Assembly (NCBI GenBank): GCA_013115135.1
Contig: JABANP010000884.1
Coordinates: forward strand, 1 to 13,570
Length of the DNA stretch: 13,570 bases
Direction: 5' to 3'
From: Perkinsus olseni
Taxonomy: Eukaryota; Perkinsozoa; Perkinsida; Perkinsidae
Part shown: positions 1-7,178 of the stretch, one piece after another
Position numbering within the stretch: the stretch's first letter is position 1
Layout of the letters: every line of letters begins with the position of its first letter
The notes under the pieces: model-generated
Database searches by the model: none
What the model saw: only the letters and a program-made list of their open reading frames with translations
What the model was told of the DNA's origin: nothing
Position numbers and translations under genes: made by a program

Positions 1-54
1 TGCTGGCCGGTGGTGGGCGTTCCTTTGAATGTTGAAGGGCATACAGTGGATTCA

Positions 55-100
55 TTTGCTGCCCTCAGCAGACTATTCTCAGTAAGCCGAGCTTATGGGT
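55..100. other. Unit-specific spacer replacing 382 bp
   Basis: In the first unit, 46 bp lie between the segment matching 1315-1368 and the segment matching 1751 onward. The complete units have 382 bp there (1369-1750 and 3019-3400). The 46 bp do not resemble any part of the missing 382 bp. This is a replacement or deletion at the unit junction. It removes the structured spacer described at 1454-1566. Confidence 0.85.
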
Positions 101-368
101 GAAATTGAAGCACTTCGGGTTCCGGAGCCAAATGCTGCGGGTTCAACTTCGGTCAGGATTAGGCAAAATCCTAGTTCCGAGTGAAGTGTCGCACCAAGAC
201 TTGGTGCACGATGAAACACGCTGTGGGATAGGGCTGAGCCGTGGTAAGGTGAGAATTCCAGGGCAGCGCACCGTGCATCCATCAGCGACAAGCTGACGTC
301 TCGTTCTGTGTTCATGAACGTCTTGTCAACATTCTCGTGTGCTGGAACACATTTCATTCCAAACTAAA

Positions 369-439
369 GTCGCTACCCGGATTTGAACCGGGGTTGTCAC
401 GACCACAACGTGACGTCCTGACCACTAGACGATAGCGAC
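369..439 (-). tRNA. tRNA-His (anticodon GTG), array copy 1
   Basis: The minus strand folds into a full cloverleaf of 71 nt. The acceptor arms GTCGCTA and TAGCGAC pair at all seven positions. The D region resembles other eukaryotic tRNA-His genes (TCGTCTAGTGGTCAGGAC). The anticodon stem TCACG/CGTGA encloses the loop TTGTGGT, giving anticodon GTG, which reads CAC/CAT. The T arm CCCGG-TTCAAAT-CCGGG is perfect in this copy. There is no intron. CCA is not encoded, as expected for a nuclear gene. No run of four T lies within about 100 nt downstream. Confidence 0.93.
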
Positions 440-780
440 GCAGGAGACCATTCTGATGATACATATTCCAATGCTTAACAACAAACAAGCTGTGCTCACT
501 CAATTTCGCTGAAGCGAGAAACGCCGGGCAGTGTCCGATGGTGAGTTCTTGGAATATTGCATGATCACAGTTGAATTGCATTCGCGCCGCAAGCTATCTC
601 GAAGCACTTGTAACCCCCTACACGGCAGATGGAGCCATCCAATACTAACTAATCACTGACAGTTTGGCCGAGGCGCTAGTGACTAGCACTACAAGTGCGA
701 GACGACAGCGATAGCGTATAGTCAGGAAGGGCTGTCTTAAGAACAGACAGCTCCGATCTGATGTGGTAGCATACACGTAT

Positions 781-853
781 ACTCTAGGCGATACTTGAAT
801 CTGCAACTTTTGGATTAGATGTCCAACGCTCCATCCGATTGAGTTACTAGAGC
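781..853 (-). pseudogene. Decayed tRNA-Arg(TCT)-like gene, copy 1
   Basis: The 73-nt minus-strand segment matches the tRNA-Arg(TCT) genes of the same array (D arm CTCAATCGGATGGAGC, anticodon stem TTGGA/TCCAA). The acceptor arms GCTCTAG/CTAGAGT still pair. The invariant U33 is lost (loop CATCTAA), and the T stem GCAGA/ATCGC has two mismatches. It is best read as a tRNA pseudogene derived from the Arg gene elsewhere in the unit. Confidence 0.7.
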
Positions 854-1064
854 TGGTGAACGGATCAAGCTGTCACGGACAGCAGCTAGTGCCGACTAGC
901 GTTTTGCGCCGTTAGGCGCACCTGCATAGAGTGGATTCATGCTTCACAGTTCGGGTGCTGCCGATAGTTTGGCGGCAGCCTACTCCTGTCAAAAAGGAAT
1001 CCAAGCGGAACACTCCTCCGATTGATCCAACACGAGTACGAAGTGTAACTAACCACTTTTAGTC

Positions 1065-1135
1065 GATCTTGTGGCGCAATGGAAGCGCGTCGGTTTCCGG
1101 TGCCGCAGGTTGCGGGTTCAAGTCCCGCCAGGGTT
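1065..1135 (+). tRNA. tRNA-Arg (anticodon CCG), array copy 1
   Basis: The plus strand folds into a 71-nt cloverleaf. The D stem GCGC/GCGC and T arm GCGGG-TTCAAGT-CCCGC are perfect. The anticodon loop TTCCGGT gives CCG, which reads CGG (Arg). The acceptor GATCTTG/CAGGGTT pairs throughout, but three pairs are G-U wobbles. This copy has a mismatch at the outer anticodon-stem pair (TCGGT against GCCGC). The second unit has A at that site and an intact stem. It may function poorly. Confidence 0.75.
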
Positions 1136-1219
1136 ATAGTATTTAATTGCTTTCAACGGCGATAGTGTGTAGTAGGGAGACTGCCATAGGAGCAAACAGT
1201 TTCGCTCTGATGTGTACCT

Positions 1220-1292
1220 ACTCTGGGCGGGACTTGAACCCGTAACCTTTGGAATAGAAGTCAAACGCTCTATCCGATTGAGCCACCAGAGC
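1220..1292 (-). tRNA. tRNA-Arg (anticodon TCT), array copy 1
   Basis: A 73-nt cloverleaf on the minus strand. The acceptor is GCTCTGG/CCAGAGT (first pair a wobble) and the D stem is GCTC/GAGC. The anticodon loop CTTCTAT gives TCT, which reads AGA (Arg). There are two defects: a T-C mismatch at the middle pair of the anticodon stem (TTTGA/TCCAA) and an A-C mismatch closing the T stem (ACGGG/CCCGC). The third-unit copy is intact at both sites, so these look like mutations shared by the two similar units. It may be a weak gene or an early pseudogene. Confidence 0.75.
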
Positions 1293-1453
1293 CGGATTCG
1301 GTTGCGACATACAGTGCTGGCCGGTGGTGGGCGTTCCTTTGAATGTTGAAGGGCATACAGTGGATTCAAGGCCCGTTCCCTTATTCGGAACCCCCTGCCT
1401 CTCGGCGCGGATGGTTGGTCGGGAGTGTGGGAGAGGACCAAGCACTGTGAACC

Positions 1454-1566
1454 CGAGGCCCGAACCCTTTCAGGGTCTTACCTTGGGCCTCGAGCCCCAG
1501 TGTAAGCTTGGTCACACTAACCATGCCGCCAGGTACGATCCACGGTAACTCGGCATGCGTTAGTGT
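1454..1566. other. Strongly structured spacer segment, copy 1
   Basis: Two adjacent stems are visible. Bases 1454-1461 (CGAGGCCC) pair with 1485-1492, with a nested ACCCT/AGGGT stem at 1464-1476. Bases 1514-1528 pair with 1551-1566 over 15 bp with one bulged base. A run of A follows at about 1585. On the minus strand that run would be a T tract, but it would then precede the stems. No known RNA family was recognised. The same segment recurs at 3104-3216. Confidence 0.5.
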
Positions 1567-2018
1567 CCCCCAACCAACTTGATTAAAAAAAAACAACAGT
1601 GCCAAGTCGGCAATCGCAGTGAGACTTGTCACGCTCTATGGCTATGGGAGCCCTAGTACGCCGGTACAATGCGGTTGCGGTAGCGGAACACTCCCATTCT
1701 TCCATCATTCGTGCACTTGCTTGAACTTGCTCTCTTGCGAGACCTTCACTGAAATTGAAGCACTCCGGGTTCCGGAGCCAAATGCTGCGGGTTCAACTTC
1801 GGTCAGGATCAGGCAAAATCCTAGTTCCGAGTGAAGTGTCGCACCAAGACTTGGTGCACGATGAAACACGCTGTGGGATAGGGCTGAGCCGTGGTAAGGT
1901 GAGAATTCCAGGGCAGCGCACCGTGCATCCATCAGCGACAAGCTGACGTCTCGTTCTGTGTTCATGAACGTCTTGTCAACATTCTCGTGTGCTGGAACAC
2001 ATTTCATTCCAAACTAAA

Positions 2019-2089
2019 GTCGCTACCCGGATTTGAACCGGAGTTGTCACGACCACAACGTGACGTCCTGACCACTAGACGATAGCGAC
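2019..2089 (-). tRNA. tRNA-His (anticodon GTG), array copy 2
   Basis: Identical to copy 1 except for one base that turns the first T-stem pair into a G-U wobble (TCCGG/CCGGG). The acceptor, D arm and anticodon arm are intact, so the gene should be functional. Confidence 0.93.
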
Positions 2090-2430
2090 GCAGGAGACCA
2101 TTCTGATGATACATATTCCAATGCTTAACAACAAACAAGCTGTGCTCACTCAATTTCGCTGAAGCGAGAAACGCCGGGCAGTGTCCGATGGTGAGTTCTT
2201 GGAATATTGCATGATCACAGTTGAATTGCATTCGAGCCGCAAGCTATCTCGAAGCACTTGTAACCCCCTACACGGCAGATGGAGCCATCCAATACTAACT
2301 AATCACTGACAGTTTGGCCGAGGCGCTAGTGACTAGCACTACAAGTGCGAGACGACAGCGATAGCGTATAGTCAGGAAGGGCTGTCTTAAGAACAGACAG
2401 CTCCGATCTGATGTGGTAGCATACACGTAT

Positions 2431-2503
2431 ACTCTAGGCGATACTTGAATCTGCAACTTTTGGATTAGACGTCCAACGCTCCATCCGATTGAGTTACTAG
2501 AGC
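2431..2503 (-). pseudogene. Decayed tRNA-Arg(TCT)-like gene, copy 2
   Basis: Same as the copy at 781-853, with one further change in the anticodon loop (CGTCTAA), so position 33 is now G instead of the A in copy 1. The broken T stem is shared. Change at an invariant position supports loss of function. Confidence 0.7.
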
Positions 2504-2714
2504 TGGTGAACGGATCAAGCTGTCACGGACAGCAGCTAGTGCCGACTAGCGTTTTGCGCCGTTAGGCGCACCTGCATAGAGTGGATTCATGCTTCACAGT
2601 TCGGGTGCTGCCGATAGTTTGGCGGCAGCCTACTCCTGTCAAAAAGGAATCCAAGCGGAACACTCCTCCGATTGATCCAACACGAGTACGAAGTGTAACT
2701 AACCACTTTTAGTC

Positions 2715-2785
2715 GATCTTGTGGCGCAATGGAAGCGCGTCGGTTTCCGGTGCCGAAGGTTGCGGGTTCAAGTCCCGCCAGGGTT
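2715..2785 (+). tRNA. tRNA-Arg (anticodon CCG), array copy 2
   Basis: The best-preserved copy of this gene. The anticodon stem TCGGT/GCCGA pairs at all five positions (one wobble), the loop TTCCGGT gives anticodon CCG, and the D and T stems are perfect. The acceptor GATCTTG/CAGGGTT pairs with three wobbles. Confidence 0.85.
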
Positions 2786-2869
2786 ATAGTATTTAATTGC
2801 TTTCAACGGCGATAGTGTGTAGTAGGGAGACTGCCATAGGAGCAAACAGTTCCGCTCTGATGTGTACCT

Positions 2870-2942
2870 ACTCTGGGCGGGACTTGAACCCGTAACCTTT
2901 GGAATAGAAGTCAAACGCTCTATCCGATTGAGCCACCAGAGC
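2870..2942 (-). tRNA. tRNA-Arg (anticodon TCT), array copy 2
   Basis: Identical to the copy at 1220-1292, including the anticodon-stem T-C mismatch and the T-stem A-C mismatch. Confidence 0.75.
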
Positions 2943-3103
2943 CGGATTCGGTTGCGACATACAGTGCTGGCCGGTGGTGGGCGTTCCTTTGAATGTTGAA
3001 GGGCATACAGTGGATTCAAGGCCCGTTCCCTTATTCGGAACCCCCTGCCTCTCGGCGCGGATGGTTGGTCGGGAGTGTGGGAGAGGACCAAGCACTGTGA
3101 ACC

Positions 3104-3216
3104 CGAGGCCCGAACCCTTTCAGGGTCTTACCTTGGGCCTCGAGCCCCAGTGTAAGCTTGGTCACACTAACCATGCCGCCAGGTACGATCCACGGTAACT
3201 CGGCATGCGTTAGTGT
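3104..3216. other. Strongly structured spacer segment, copy 2
   Basis: Second copy of the segment at 1454-1566, with the same stems preserved. The two copies are so similar that they give no independent test of the fold. Confidence 0.5.
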
Positions 3217-3668
3217 CCCCCAACCAACTTGATTAAAAAAAAACAACAGTGCCGAGTCGGCAATCGCAGTGAGACTTGTCACGCTCTATGGCTATGGGAG
3301 CCCTAGTACGCCGGTACAATGCGGTTGCGGTAGCGGAACACTCCCATTCTTCCATCATTCGTGCACTTGCTTGAACTTGCTCTCTTGCGAGACCTTCACT
3401 GAAATTGAAGCACTCCGGGTTCCGGAGCCAAATGCTGCGGGTTCAACTTCGGTCAGGATCAGGCAAAATCCTAGTTCCGAGTGAAGTGTCGCACCAAGAC
3501 TTGGTGCACGATGAAACACGCTGTGGGATAGGGCTGAGCCGTGGTAAGGTGAGAATTCCAGGGCAGCGCACCGTGCATCCATCAGCGACAAGCTGACGTC
3601 TCGTTCTGTGTTCATGAACGTCTTGTCAACATTCTCGTGTGCTGGAACACATTTCATTCCAAACTAAA

Positions 3669-3739
3669 GTCGCTACCCGGATTTGAACCGGAGTTGTCAC
3701 GGCCACAACGTGACGTCCTGACCACTAGACGATAGCGAC
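3669..3739 (-). tRNA. tRNA-His (anticodon GTG), array copy 3
   Basis: As copy 2, with one more change that makes the anticodon loop TTGTGGC. Position 38 as C is compatible with function. All stems pair. Confidence 0.93.
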
Positions 3740-4080
3740 GCAGGAGATCTTTCTGATGATACATATTCCAATGCTTAACAACAAACAAGCTGTGCTCACT
3801 CAATTTCGCTGAAGCGAGAAACGCCGGGCAGTGTCCGATGGTGAGTTCTTGGAATATTGCATGATCACAGTTGAATTGCATTCGAGCCGCAAGCTATCTC
3901 GAAGCACTTGTAACCCCCTACACGGCAGATGGAGCCATCCAATACTAACTAATCACTGACAGTTTGGCCGAGGCGCTAGTGACTAGCACTACAAGTGCGA
4001 GACGACGGAGACAGCGTATAGTCAGGAAGGGCTGTCTTAAGAACAGACAGCTCCGATCTGATGTGGTAGCATACACGTAT

Positions 4081-4167
4081 ACTCTAGGCGATACTTGAAT
4101 CTGCTGCAGATTATCTGCAACTTTTGGATTTGATGTCCAACGCTCCATCCGATTGAGTTACTAGAGC
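4081..4167 (-). pseudogene. Decayed tRNA-Arg-like gene with hairpin insertion, copy 3
   Basis: Third copy of the tRNA-Arg-like pseudogene. A 14-bp insertion (4105-4118) in the T-arm region destroys the cloverleaf, and the anticodon loop has decayed to CATCAAA. It is clearly non-functional as a tRNA. Confidence 0.8.
4105..4118. repeat. 14-bp palindromic insertion unique to unit 3
   Basis: Units 1 and 2 read AATCTGC followed directly by AAC. Unit 3 has TGCAGATTATCTGC between them. The insertion is one T, then GCAGATT (reverse complement of the adjacent AATCTGC), then ATCTGC (a re-copy of the same word). It creates two overlapping palindromes, AATCTGC-t-GCAGATT (4098-4112) and GCAGAT-t-ATCTGC (4106-4118). 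Confidence 0.9.
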
Positions 4168-4378
4168 TGGTGAACGGATCAAGCTGTCACGGACAGCGGC
4201 TAGTGCCGACTAGCGTTTTGCGCCGTTAGGCGCACCTGCATTGAGTGGATTCATGCTTCACAGTTCGGGTGCTGCCGATAGTTTGGCGGCAGCCTACTCC
4301 TGTCAAAAAGGAATCCAAGCGGAACACTCCTCCGATTGATTCAACACGAGTAGGGAGTGTAACTAACCGCTCTCAGTG

Positions 4379-4449
4379 GACCTTGTGGCGCAATGGAAGC
4401 GCGTCGATTTCTGGAGCCGAAGGTTGCGGGTTCTAGTCCCGCCAGGACT
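4379..4449 (+). pseudogene. Diverged tRNA-Arg(CCG) copy 3 with CTG anticodon
   Basis: Aligned with the Arg(CCG) genes at 1065 and 2715, this copy has loop TTCTGGA, so the anticodon position reads CTG (it would decode the Gln codon CAG). The anticodon stem TCGAT/GCCGA has an A-C mismatch. The acceptor GACCTTG/CAGGACT has two mismatches and a terminal wobble. The D and T stems survive. A pseudogene at the array edge is more likely than a recoded tRNA. Confidence 0.65.
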
Positions 4450-4527
4450 GTAGCATTTCACTCCGTTCAACGGCGATAGTTTATAGTACTGCCATGGGAG
4501 CAGACAGATCCGATCTGATGTGCATCT

Positions 4528-4600
4528 ACTCTGGGCAGAACTTGAACCCGCAACCTTTGGATTAGAAGTCCAACGCTCTATCCGATTGAGCCACCGCAGC
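4528..4600 (-). tRNA. tRNA-Arg (anticodon TCT), diverged array copy 3
   Basis: The anticodon arm (TTGGA-CTTCTAA-TCCAA) is perfect, unlike copies 1 and 2. The T stem pairs with two wobbles (GCGGG/TCTGC). The acceptor GCTGCGG/CCAGAGT has two internal mismatches (pairs 4 and 5). The defects therefore differ from those of copies 1 and 2. It may be a pseudogene, or may work if the acceptor tolerates the internal loop. Confidence 0.55.
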
Positions 4601-4605
4601 CGGAG

Positions 4606-5129
4606 TACCGGCCGATGCTAGGCGCACCCTGAGAGTGCTACATTCAAATGATATGGTGCTTCCACTGCGCCTGTGTAGCTCGATGTTGAAATGGCGTCAT
4701 CCCTATACATTTCGCTTCGTAACTCGTCCCAGTTGGAGCTAGCGGCGGGGAAAACGCGATATTCCAAATTTATTTGGAGGACTGTATAACAACTTGGCTT
4801 TCGTCTTGGCATCAGGCAACTGAACCGTTTCGTCACGCCGAGGCGCCTCAAAGGGTTTACTCTTTGGCAGCTTGCTGCAGCTAGCGACAAGCGCGAAGCT
4901 TGCTTCCCGACTTAGTCTGCTGGACTACAGAACGCCAGGCTGAGCTCTACAACGGTTGAAAAACTTTTTACCCGCATGATTTTTCATCACCTATCTGCTA
5001 TCCTTTACGGGATTGACTACCAATAGAAATGAGTGAACGAAACAAAAGCAGCCCGTGGGGTTGGGCTTTTGCGTATGAGCTCACTTTATAGTATTTCATG
5101 GGTTGTGATCAAGAATGCTGATGGCATTC
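4606..5129. other. Non-coding stretch between tRNA array and protease
   Basis: No gene is recognised here. It holds a perfect inverted repeat, TCCAAAT-tt-ATTTGGA at 4763-4778, the palindrome GAGGCGCCTC near 4840, and a 7-bp stem CAAAAGC/GCTTTTG at 5043-5071 about 60 bp beyond the protease stop codon. The last may lie in the protease 3' untranslated region. A 90-codon minus-strand reading frame at 4618-4890 resembles nothing known and is not called. Confidence 0.6.
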
Positions 5130-6215
5130 CTATACCAAGTCAGCGAAGGCGATCTTATGTGCATCCCACTCAAAGTAAAAGTACCTCCCAAAGAGCATTG
5201 GATAGCCGATAAGCCATTCACCGAAGTCGTCTCTTTGGATGATCAAGTCACAGTCCGTTTGTCCGGGCTGGGTGGGAGGTTCAACATAGTCATCAGGCTT
5301 GAATACCAGAGGGACGTTCTCACCATGCTCTCCCTTCAGGAAAAAGGTCATATCTGAGAGATACTGACGGTCGCTACAAGCGATTTTGAACAACCTCGGA
5401 CCGCTGCTTTTGATCTCCACGGTTCTCGAAGCACGTGCAGCGATATTAGGAATGATATTAATCAAGGCCACTCCAGGTACAAGAATACCCTGTGTCCCGG
5501 TGTCCAGTTTAACTTGGTCTCCGACAGGAAAAGGTGGAAAGCTGGGGCCACCGATTCCGAAGCTGTCGAGCCCAGCAAAATCGTGTCCATCGACGGCAAG
5601 GAACAACAAGGGAGCTTTATACAGACTGGGATCGGTACCGCCCAGAATGACTTGTCCAGTTGAATGATCACCACGCTTGAGGTAGAGGGAGAAGGCACTA
5701 CTGCCGATAACCTTTTTGGACAGTAGCTGCTCGACAATCGACAGATACCCAATGCCGGGCTTGGGGTTACGAGCGAGGCCGAGACTGGCGTGCGGCTGCG
5801 CGCTTTGATCGGGGGACGCGTAATTCGCGGTCAAGCCGAACTCGATCGGAGTAGTGCCGGTGTCGTGCTGTAGCTTCCCCTCTTCTTTAAAGAGGCTCAC
5901 ACGTGTGCCATCACCAAAAGTCACCTTCGTCTTGGGGCCGCCCTTACACGGTCCCGAGGGGCACTCGTAACACCCCGCAAGGATCTTCGAGCAGTCCCCT
6001 TTGTGGACACCTTCAAACCAGTTCTTCCAAATGAAGAACAAATAGTGGGTACCGGTGTCTACCACCGGATAGACTTCATCATTATCAACCTTCAACTTAG
6101 CCACTACTGAATGATGTATACCCTCAGGCTCTCGAGAAATGTCGATTTTCACCACCTGAGAACCCACCAAATGCAAGAGAGCAGCGGCAAGCCAGAAATA
6201 GTGAGCGAAATTCAT
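5130..6215 (-). CDS. Secreted pepsin-like (A1 family) aspartic protease
   Basis: This 361-residue protein is predicted to cleave peptide bonds with a pair of aspartates, probably outside the cell or in the secretory pathway. Residues 1-19 form a signal peptide with a hydrophobic core. The two catalytic motifs are VVDTGT (Asp53) and KLDTGT (Asp238), 185 residues apart as expected for a two-lobed A1 enzyme. The block ASLGLARN (143-150) is the usual LG-L element after the flap. FSLYL (175-179) and LGGTDP (191-196) are typical core strands, and WLIGYPMLFGRYFYFEWD (334-351) is the family's C-terminal block. Cys280 and Cys322 likely form the C-lobe disulfide, with four more cysteines at 75-90. Two oddities: only about 30 residues separate the signal peptide from the first catalytic motif, leaving no room for a normal prosegment, and the flap reads VTFGDGT, with Phe100 where pepsins have Tyr. 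The start is the first ATG, with a pyrimidine-AG tract 24 bp upstream. No introns are needed. Confidence 0.92.
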   Translation of the reverse strand: MNFAHYFWLAAALLHLVGSQVVKIDISREPEGIHHSVVAKLKVDNDEVYPVVDTGTHYLFFIWKNWFEGVHKGDCSKILAGCYECPSGPCKGGPKTKVTFGDGTRVSLFKEEGKLQHDTGTTPIEFGLTANYASPDQSAQPHASLGLARNPKPGIGYLSIVEQLLSKKVIGSSAFSLYLKRGDHSTGQVILGGTDPSLYKAPLLFLAVDGHDFAGLDSFGIGGPSFPPFPVGDQVKLDTGTQGILVPGVALINIIPNIAARASRTVEIKSSGPRLFKIACSDRQYLSDMTFFLKGEHGENVPLVFKPDDYVEPPTQPGQTDCDLIIQRDDFGEWLIGYPMLFGRYFYFEWDAHKIAFADLV

Positions 6216-6235
6216 CGGTATGTAAAAACCGAGAA

Positions 6236-6252
6236 ATAACTGAGAAACAGTT
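6236..6252 (-). promoter_or_regulatory. Possible splice or trans-splice acceptor before protease
   Basis: On the minus strand the tract CTGTTTCTCAG ends at 6240, leaving 24 bases to the protease ATG. A pyrimidine run followed by AG this close to a start codon is what a spliced-leader acceptor, or the end of a 5'UTR intron, would look like. No spliced-leader RNA gene is visible in the window, so this is inference from one short motif. Confidence 0.35.
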
Positions 6253-6561
6253 TATGTTCTATACCATAGAATCTATAGAGCGCGGCGCCGTTAAATGCAA
6301 GTGATGTACAACTCGACACTTGTAGCCGATGTGAGGCACAGTGTAATCCAGGGAACACAATGCCCAGATATAGGAGAAGTGTTGATTCTCCGTTGTTGCT
6401 CGTAGTCAACGCGAGGCGAGAAGGAGTGTAAAGACTGTCTATCTCCTGCTTCTAAGCTTACTCTCTCGAGCGGAATACGCTATGCACGCATGCACAAGAC
6501 GATCGGCGCATAATGAGTAACAAGAAGTGAATCTCAATAACGTACGAACAGATCCCCCCTA

Positions 6562-6634
6562 GGTCTATACGCGTCATCGTCGGCGACGATTCGTCGCCGG
6601 GGGTGGCCGGGTTCTCCGGTACCAAGTATAGACC
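6562..6634. repeat. Nested inverted repeat
   Basis: The outer arms GGTCTATAC (6562-6570) and GTATAGACC (6626-6634) pair perfectly. Inside lies the palindrome CGGCGACGA-t-TCGTCGCCG (6581-6599), with 9-bp arms and a one-base centre. It could form a cruciform or an RNA stem. No coding capacity or target duplication was seen, so it is not called a transposon. Confidence 0.75.
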
Positions 6635-7129
6635 GAACCTGCCATACACGCATGTCCCCCTTGTTGGTGACCGGTATTGGCACGACCATGTAAAATGATA
6701 TTGTCATTGAACATCCTTATACTCGATCCCTTATATGTTTTTCCATGGTAACTTGTGTGTTAACCTTCTTCTGACTTCTTTCTGTGAAGTTCCCTTCAGG
6801 GACGGAGGGTGAAAGAGCCAGTGCAGGAGAAGTCGATGTGCGGTTTGCACAATAAAGAGACATGTGTGTGCGTGCTATTAGTTTCGCTAGTAACCGGTTG
6901 TACTCTGAGTTACAAGTCAGAGGTTCATACGATGGGTTGGTGTAGTTGATATCCGGCGTTCTTTCTCTCCCATCCCATCCCGCCCGTGCAGGAGAAGTCT
7001 GAATCTATCCTTGTACGTCGTCTGGTGTTCATCGTTGTCTTACGTTGACCGTCGTCGGAATAGATAGTCACCGGTTTGCGGTGGCTTCGGCGGAAATCTC
7101 AGATGACGGCTCGATAGTTTCAGTCTCTG

Positions 7130-7178
7130 GAACAACCAGCCCATTGTGCCCACTGTTCGGGCCGCGGGTTGGTTGTTC
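7130..7178. repeat. 13-bp-arm hairpin with inner stem
   Basis: GAACAACCAGCCC (7130-7142) pairs with GGGTTGGTTGTTC (7166-7178). The only non-Watson-Crick position is G-T, which still pairs in RNA. The loop contains a further GCCC/GGGC stem. This is among the longest near-perfect stems in the window and could be an RNA structure, but no family is recognised. Confidence 0.7.

Larger units (their letters stand above)
1..4605. repeat. Tandem array of a 1650-bp tRNA-gene unit
   Basis: The same sequence recurs at an exact 1650-bp offset. Taking the unit start as the GAAATTGAAGCAC segment, units begin at 101, 1751 and 3401. The first two units differ by only about eight single-base changes over roughly 1550 compared bases. 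The third runs to about 4605, carries a 14-bp insertion at 4105-4118, and becomes steadily more diverged after about 4180, with a small deletion between the two Arg genes. Bases 1-54 match 1315-1368, so an earlier unit precedes the window. Each unit holds one tRNA-His, one decayed tRNA-Arg-like gene and two tRNA-Arg genes. The near identity indicates recent amplification or ongoing homogenisation, and the diverged last unit is what is expected at an array edge. Confidence 0.95.

Noticed and set aside
101..180. T-loop-like word GCGGGTTCAACTTCGG
   Set aside because: The flanks do not pair as a T stem and no cloverleaf can be drawn.
661..720. A tRNA-Leu/Ser-like start (TTTGGCCGAGGCGC)
   Set aside because: No T arm or matching acceptor strand follows, so similarity to a D arm alone is not enough.
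1585..1625. Sequence resembling the end of a Cas9 guide scaffold (GCCGAGTCGGC next to a homopolymer)
   Set aside because: The match is a short GC palindrome only, the setting is eukaryotic, and no Cas genes or repeats are present.
1118..1632. Several 70-107-codon frames on both strands across the tRNA array, repeated every 1650 bp
   Set aside because: They overlap tRNA genes and structured spacer, recur only because the DNA is tandemly repeated, and resemble no protein.
1..4605. CRISPR array
   Set aside because: The repeat unit is 1650 bp with genes inside it, not short repeats with unique spacers.
5043..5071. Bacterial-style terminator hairpin followed by T
   Set aside because: The context is eukaryotic. 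It is simply one of many inverted repeats here.
5386..5752. Plus-strand frame 5386-5667 and a second minus-strand frame 5462-5752
   Set aside because: Both are shadows of the aspartic protease reading frame.
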